In this document: piece after piece, positions 60,266 through 64,000 of the stretch
Numbering within the stretch: position 1 is the first letter of the stretch
How the letters are laid out: each line of letters begins with the position of its first letter
Assembly (NCBI GenBank): GCA_034430175.1
Contig: DAOUFI010000032.1
Span: 1-64,000 of the forward strand
DNA length: 64,000 nt
Direction of reading: 5' to 3'
Origin: UBA6107 sp034430175
GTDB lineage: Bacteria > Chloroflexota > Anaerolineae > Anaerolineales > Anaerolineaceae
Program-made: the position numbers and the translations under genes
The notes under the pieces: model-generated
What the model was told of the DNA's origin: nothing
Seen by the model: the letters and a program-made list of their open reading frames with translations, nothing else
Database searches by the model: none

Positions 60266-60403
60266 GGCTCCTCTGTTCCCTGCGCTACGCTCCGGCCCCT
60301 CTCACAAAGAACGTTCGGGGACGCACAGATCGCTGAACGACTCAGAGCAAGGTGATGGCTCCTCTGTCCCCTCGCGAAATCAGCTCGGGGACGACTCGGA
60401 GTA
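60266..60403. repeat. GGCTCCTCTGTCCCC hairpin repeats, copies 2 and 3
   Basis: Copy 2 starts at 60266 (TTCCC variant) and runs to about 60350. Copy 3 is 60357-60403 and closely matches the copy at 56623. The approximately 330-base spacer between the acquired genes and tRNA-Asn is made mostly of these repeats. Confidence 0.7.
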
Positions 60404-60421
60404 AAGAATTCTATAAAAAAT

Positions 60422-60443
60422 AAACTGGCCTTAAGGCCAGTTT
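60422..60443 (-). terminator. Terminator after tRNA-Asn
   Basis: AAACTGGCC pairs with GGCCAGTTT around TTAA. On the minus strand ATTTTTTATAG follows. Confidence 0.88.
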
Positions 60444-60453
60444 ATTTTTTAGG

Positions 60454-60526
60454 CTCCTCGTCGAAGACTCGAACTTCGAACCTAGCGGTTAACAGCCGCC
60501 CGCTCTGCCGATTGAGCTAACGAGGA
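60454..60526 (-). tRNA. tRNA-Asn (anticodon GTT)
   Basis: Complete cloverleaf on the minus strand: acceptor TCCTCGT/ACGAGGA, D stem GCTC/GAGC, anticodon stem GGCGG/CCGCT around CTGTTAA, T arm CGAAG-TTCGAGT-CTTCG, discriminator G. CCA is not encoded. Its 3' part is the attachment site for the elements at 56.7-60.4 kb and is intact. Confidence 0.94.
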
Positions 60527-60662
60527 ACGTGCCCACTATTATAATGCAAGCGACAAAAGTGTCAAGCGAGAAAAGAATGCGAGAACCGAGAATGGAGAGT
60601 CGACTGTCTGCTGATCAGGTTGGGGATTGCCGCGCCCGAAAAGCACGGGCTCGCAACGACAA

Positions 60663-60986
60663 TTAGAGGAACAACCTCATCAGAGCCACCACCGCCATGC
60701 CCACAAGCACGGTGAGGAACATGCTGCGGCTCTTCCATGCGGTGAACCCGGCGGGCAGCGCCGCCCACAGGTAGAGATTGCTCCAGTGAAGGTTGATTGC
60801 GCCGTCGCTCACCAGTAGTGAGGGAACCAGCAGCGCGGCCAGTACCGCCACCGGTACGTAACGCAGCCAGGCCACCAAAAACGGAGGCAGCTCGCGCCCG
60901 CGCAGGAACCAGGCTGGCAGCAGACGCGGCAGGTAGGTGACCAGGCTCATGCCCAGCAGGGTGAACATCACCGTCGTTTGGTCCAT
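60663..60986 (-). CDS. azlD: Branched-chain amino acid exporter small subunit AzlD
   Basis: 107 residues with four hydrophobic helices and the AzlD pattern TYLPRLLPAWFLRGRELPPFLVAWLRYVPVAVLAALLVP. The start at 60986 lies inside the end of azlC (19-base overlap), the usual azlCD arrangement. A much longer open frame upstream is only the antisense-type shadow of azlC. Functions with AzlC in export of branched-chain or related amino acids. Confidence 0.92.
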   Translation of the reverse strand: MDQTTVMFTLLGMSLVTYLPRLLPAWFLRGRELPPFLVAWLRYVPVAVLAALLVPSLLVSDGAINLHWSNLYLWAALPAGFTAWKSRSMFLTVLVGMAVVALMRLFL

Positions 60987-61666
60987 GTCTCCACTCCCGC
61001 GCCCAGCGTTGCCGCGATCAAGGTTGCCAGCAGCACGTTCCACTGCGTTACCCCCACCAGCCAGATCACGATCGAGAGCACACCTGCCACCGCGGCCACC
61101 AGCAGGTAGCGGCTGCCCTTGATCTGCAGGATCAACAGTGTGATGAACATGGCCGGCAGCGCGTAATCGAGCGCGAAGGGCTTCACGTCCGTGATCAGCC
61201 CTCCGGCCAGCGTGCCCAACAGGGTCCCGACCACCCACGAGAGCTGGCAGATGAAGTTGATGCCGAGCGTCGTCCCCGGCTGGTTCTCGCCGCGTTCGAA
61301 GCGTAAGCTGTGCACCCCGAAGCTCTCGTCGGTCAATTCGAAGGCAAAGGCAGCCACCTCCGCCTTGCGCCACGGCTTGAGGTACGGCGCCAGCGAAGCG
61401 GACATCAGCAGGTGGCGCAGGTTGACAATGAACGTGGTGGCCACGATCGAGAACGGGTTGATCCCCGCCTCGAACAGGCTCACCGCCATCAACTGCGCTG
61501 AGCCGGCATAGACGATCACCGACATGGCAACTGCTTCAAAAACGCTCAACCCGGCATTGACCGCCAGCACACCAAAGGCGAACCCGATCGGCAGGTAACC
61601 CATCACCACCGGCAGCGCCGGTGTGAGGATCTGCAGCAGTCCTTGTCGAGGTTTGGTCTCTTCCAT
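60968..61666 (-). CDS. azlC: Branched-chain amino acid exporter AzlC
   Basis: 232 residues, five to six helices. GYLPIGFAFGVLAVNAGLS, YAGSAQLMAVSLFEAG, LRHLLMSASLAPYL and ELTDESFGVHS are AzlC/LIV-E family signatures. Forms the large subunit of the exporter. First gene of the azlCD operon. Confidence 0.94.
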   Translation of the reverse strand: MEETKPRQGLLQILTPALPVVMGYLPIGFAFGVLAVNAGLSVFEAVAMSVIVYAGSAQLMAVSLFEAGINPFSIVATTFIVNLRHLLMSASLAPYLKPWRKAEVAAFAFELTDESFGVHSLRFERGENQPGTTLGINFICQLSWVVGTLLGTLAGGLITDVKPFALDYALPAMFITLLILQIKGSRYLLVAAVAGVLSIVIWLVGVTQWNVLLATLIAATLGAGVETWTKRR

Positions 61667-61713
61667 GAATTAACCTGATTAAATAAGACTTGATTATATA
61701 CCAGAGGAAAAAC

Positions 61714-61811
61714 TTAACCGCGAATTTCGCTAATTATTGCGAATTTCACAAATTTTTCTATTTTAGGTTTATTAGGTTTTATTAGGAAAAATTCGCGAAA
61801 TTAGCGGATAA
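61714..61811. repeat. Inverted pair of the TTATCCGCGAATTT dispersed repeat
   Basis: TTAACCGCGAATTTCGC at 61714 and GCGAAATTAGCGGATAA at 61795 are inverted relatives of the unit tandemly repeated at 15341 and 15457. They flank a TTTATTAGG-rich centre. No gene is present in this 254-base spacer. Confidence 0.65.
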
Positions 61812-61849
61812 ATTATTATGAAATTCAATGTAATAATGAAAAAAGTCTA

Positions 61850-61878
61850 TTGACGCTTATCGCGGGCTGTGCTATCCT
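61850..61878 (+). promoter_or_regulatory. Promoter of the ferredoxin gene
   Basis: TTGACG at 61850-61855 and TATCCT at 61873-61878 with a 17-base spacer, about 40 bases before the ATG. Confidence 0.75.
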
Positions 61879-61920
61879 ACGGGCACGAATTCGTAAACCT
61901 TTCATGAAAGGATTTTCAAA

Positions 61921-62091
61921 ATGACCCACAAGATTACCGATGATTGCATCAGTTGCGGTGCATGCGAGCCCGAGTGCCCCGAAGCCGCCATCACTGCCGG
62001 TGCCGACAAATACGTGATCGATCCCGACAAATGCAAAGACTGTGGTGCCTGCGCTGACGTCTGTCCGACTGGCGCTGCCCAACCCGCATAG
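61921..62091 (+). CDS. 2[4Fe-4S] ferredoxin
   Basis: 56 residues. Two C-x2-C-x2-C-x3-C-P motifs (CISCGACEPECP and CKDCGACADVCP) bind two [4Fe-4S] clusters, the layout of clostridial-type ferredoxins. Cytoplasmic low-potential electron carrier. AAAGGA lies upstream of the ATG, and it has its own promoter and terminator. Confidence 0.95.
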   Translation: MTHKITDDCISCGACEPECPEAAITAGADKYVIDPDKCKDCGACADVCPTGAAQPA

Positions 62092-62107
62092 GGATGATTA
62101 ATACGTG

Positions 62108-62137
62108 AAAAAGGCAGCCGCAAGGCTGTCTTTTTTG
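62108..62137 (+). terminator. Terminator after ferredoxin
   Basis: AAAAAGGCAGCC pairs with GGCTGTCTTTTTT (one wobble) around GCAA. Confidence 0.85.
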
Positions 62138-62191
62138 ATGCTTTAAGCGCGAATGTTATAATCTTTTAGACACCAAATTTGAGGAGATCAC

Positions 62192-62848
62192 ATGAAGAAG
62201 TTTATCGCAGTGGCTGGGAATATCGGCGTAGGAAAGTCAACTCTGGTGGAAATGATCAGTGATCGCCTCGAGTGTCAGCCTTTTTACGAACCGGTTACCG
62301 AGAATCCCTACATTTCGGACTTCTACAAGAATATGCCCGCCTGGAGTTTCCAGTCGCAGATATTCTTCCTCACCCACCGGCTGCGAATCCATCACGAGTT
62401 GCTGCACGTGCAGGGCTCGGTCATCCAGGACCGCAGTATCTACGAGGATGCTGAGGTCTTTGCCCGCAATCTCTACGTGCAGGGCAACATGGCCGACCGC
62501 GACTACAACACCTACCGTTCGCTCTACCTCACCCTGGCAGAGACACTGCCGCCGCCTGACCTCGTTATATACCTGCGGGCTTCAGTGCCCACCCTGCTCA
62601 AACGCATCGCCCTGCGTAACCGCGATTACGAACAATCTATTGCCCCAGCATACCTCGAAAACCTCAACGGCTTATACGATAGCTGGATCGACCACTTCAC
62701 CCTGTGTCCCATCCTCACCGTCCCCGCTGATGACCTTGATTTCGTGGCGCATCCTCACCACCTGGATCTGATCGCTTCCAAGGTTAAGGAAAAATTAACC
62801 GGCAAGGAAGTGGTGATCTTCAAAAAAGAAGAAATCCCGGATGATTAA
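62192..62848 (+). CDS. Deoxynucleoside kinase (dAK/dCK type)
   Basis: 218 residues. P-loop GNIGVGKST at 9-17, substrate motif EPVTENPYISDFY, the DRS motif in IQDRSIYEDAEVFA near 85, and the lid region LKRIALRNRDYEQ near 145. It phosphorylates deoxyadenosine, deoxyguanosine or deoxycytidine for nucleotide salvage. TTTGAGGAG lies before the ATG. Own terminator. Confidence 0.93.
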   Translation: MKKFIAVAGNIGVGKSTLVEMISDRLECQPFYEPVTENPYISDFYKNMPAWSFQSQIFFLTHRLRIHHELLHVQGSVIQDRSIYEDAEVFARNLYVQGNMADRDYNTYRSLYLTLAETLPPPDLVIYLRASVPTLLKRIALRNRDYEQSIAPAYLENLNGLYDSWIDHFTLCPILTVPADDLDFVAHPHHLDLIASKVKEKLTGKEVVIFKKEEIPDD

Positions 62849-62857
62849 AAGTGAACT

Positions 62858-62886
62858 GGGCAGAAGAATTTTCTTCTGCCCTTTTT
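62858..62886 (+). terminator. Terminator between kinase and spoVS
   Basis: GGGCAGAAGAA pairs with TTCTTCTGCCC and is followed by TTTTTG. It serves the kinase and faces spoVS. Confidence 0.88.
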
Positions 62887-62906
62887 GTTATCTTGTTTTC
62901 TTATCT

Positions 62907-63167
62907 CTACTTAGGATCGATTATCAACTTGATGGCTGTTCGCACTTTCTCATCGATCTCTACATCAACAAATTCCGGGGTACACATGATTTCAATGCCA
63001 TCTTCAGATAAGTACCCCCTGGCCAATACCAGGGCTTTCACTGCCTGGTTGACTGCACCGGCACCGATGGCTTGCACTTCAGCATGCTTATGCTCACGCA
63101 TCACACCTGCTATTGCCCCTGCAACGGCTGCAGTCCTTGAGTTCGCTTTGACCTTGATGACGTCCAT
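62907..63167 (-). CDS. spoVS: Stage V sporulation protein S family (SpoVS/Alba-like)
   Basis: 86 residues, nearly identical in layout to SpoVS: IKVKANSRTAAVAGAIAGVMREHKHAEVQAIGAGAVNQAVKALV and a C-terminal EIDEKVRTAIKLI. A small Alba-like fold thought to bind nucleic acid; common in non-sporulating Chloroflexota and Thermus. It borders the DnaA-box cluster. GGAGAGG lies before the ATG. Confidence 0.95.
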   Translation of the reverse strand: MDVIKVKANSRTAAVAGAIAGVMREHKHAEVQAIGAGAVNQAVKALVLARGYLSEDGIEIMCTPEFVDVEIDEKVRTAIKLIIDPK

Positions 63168-63279
63168 TGTTCCTCTCCCATTAATGAATGACGTTAAGTA
63201 ACAATTAGGGGCGTAATTCAGTAAATCTTATATAAATTGTACAAAATTCCAAGGGTAGTTTCAATCATCTGTAAAAACT

Positions 63280-63690
63280 CATCAAACCATTTTTCCACAT
63301 TAAGGAAATCGCGGATTGGCTGGTTAATTAACTTATCTATATAGTTAGTTAATCAGTATCGTAGAAGTTGTAGTGGCTGTGGAAATGTGGATAAAACGAA
63401 CCTTAAAGAATAGACCAGCGTCAAATTGCCCATTTTGAACTTGAGGTTAAATCTTCCTATTCGGTACCTGTTAAAAAATCAGTTCTGAAACCGGTGTGGA
63501 TAATTTGTGCGGCGCAGTTAGATCGCTCGATAATCCCAAAAAATGCAAGATTCGAAGCCGATCTATCCCCGTTCGATTCGAGAAATAGGTCAAATTCTCC
63601 ACAATAAAAAGGATTTGATGGATGGATTTCTCCACCAAAATCAGGTTTTATCCACAGTTTATTCCCGGTTATCCACACCCCCTGCGAATG
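63280..63690. other. Candidate chromosomal origin (oriC) with DnaA-box cluster
   Basis: An intergenic stretch of about 530 bases (63168-63695) has four perfect DnaA boxes. TTATCCACA lies at 63648-63656 and 63669-63677; its reverse TGTGGATAA lies at 63386-63394 and 63495-63503. One-mismatch boxes lie at 63291-63299 (TTTTCCACA) and 63595-63603 (TTCTCCACA). An AT-rich segment with TTAATTAA, TATATAG and TTAGTTAA lies at 63322-63356. Such clustering without coding sequence is typical of bacterial oriC; dnaA itself is not in view. Confidence 0.75.
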
Positions 63691-63695
63691 AAAAA

Positions 63696-64000
63696 CTAAC
63701 CGTTTTCAGTGCGCCAGGCTTCGATGGCGCCTTCCACGCTCTCGAGCAGTTCGTCCAGCGGCTGGATCCGATCGCGCAGTCCACGGCTATCGAGGCCGAG
63801 CGTCTTGATGAAGGCTTGCCAATTCTTGTAGGGTTCCTCTGATTTCGGCAGGACGGCAGCCATCGTCGTCCAGGTGCGCAGCACGACCCACAACGCGGCA
63901 GCGGGATGATCTTCCGAAAACACATCGGCGGCCTTTTCATAATAATTACGCCGGGTTGGAACCACATCCAGCGGAGCTTCTTTGATCGTTTTCAGGGCGT
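63696..64000 (-). CDS. Unknown protein, C-terminal part (runs off the window)
   Basis: The minus-strand frame enters from the right edge with LKTIKEAPLDVVPTRRNYYE and ends at 63696. About 101 codons are visible. Largely helical and soluble (KAADVFSEDHPAAALWVVLRTWTTMAAVL, LDELLESVEGAIEAWRTENG). Its start lies beyond 64000. Family not recognised; its HP-A-LW-VLRTW-TM segment may help identify it. It borders the putative origin. Confidence 0.75.
   Translation of the reverse strand, partial: ALKTIKEAPLDVVPTRRNYYEKAADVFSEDHPAAALWVVLRTWTTMAAVLPKSEEPYKNWQAFIKTLGLDSRGLRDRIQPLDELLESVEGAIEAWRTENG

Noticed and set aside
60987..61373. Long N-terminal extension of the azlD frame
   Set aside because: The extension is Gly/Arg/His-rich shadow of azlC in another frame; azlD homology starts at the Met at 60986.

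Overview
The window looks like chromosomal DNA of an Anaerolineae-type member of the Chloroflexota. This is inferred from familiar protein families (Complex I NuoM/NuoN, SpoVS, a DUF6391 protein, paired YhfC-type intramembrane proteases, many GYF_2 membrane proteins); no rRNA is present to confirm it. Most of the window is moderate-GC housekeeping DNA. AT-rich accessory patches lie at 33.7-37.0 kb and 56.7-60.2 kb.

Layout. 0-3.3 kb: a complete IS110-family element sits inside nuoM, followed by nuoN. Its left end reads as a bridge RNA whose target and donor guides can be matched to the insertion junctions. 3.4-7.7 kb: five consecutive GYF_2-domain genes on the minus strand. 7.8-22.1 kb: arfB, a cyclophilin, a 1393-residue PAS/GAF/HD-GYP protein, tRNA-Arg, surE, ychF, tRNA-Leu, dnaN, a phosphotransferase and a PPDK-N-like protein. 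22.2-28.6 kb: two YhfC-like proteases and two exact consensus parS sites, then a GntR-slipin-PLDc_N-ABC transporter operon with an octamer-repeat operator, then sodA. 28.7-33.7 kb: envelope and secreted proteins and galE. 33.7-37.1 kb: AT-rich insert carrying extra copies of the 3' ends of galE and holA plus a tRNA-like attachment remnant. 37.1-48.4 kb: holA, DUF6391, radA, a pair of GNAT-like paralogues, an orphan ThsB-like TIR protein, an M1-type peptidase lipoprotein, dodecin and a frameshifted E2-like gene. 48.4-51.4 kb: a Fur-family regulator divergent from cbiM(N)-cbiQ-cbiO across a large palindrome. 51.4-56.4 kb: small membrane proteins, flavodoxin, VOC proteins, a secreted Cys/His hydrolase and an SDR reductase. 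56.6-60.5 kb: tRNA-Asn integration hotspot with serial att copies, integrase and XRE remnants and unknown genes. 60.6-64 kb: azlCD, ferredoxin, deoxynucleoside kinase, spoVS and a DnaA-box-rich intergenic region that is a good oriC candidate.

The two parS sites and the DnaA-box cluster about 40 kb away suggest the window lies in the origin-proximal part of the chromosome. The most notable observations are the decodable IS110 bridge RNA, the tRNA-Asn hotspot whose att copies each carry their own terminator, the GYF_2 cluster with a proline-rich partner, and the oriC/parS pair. No CRISPR array and no rRNA were seen.
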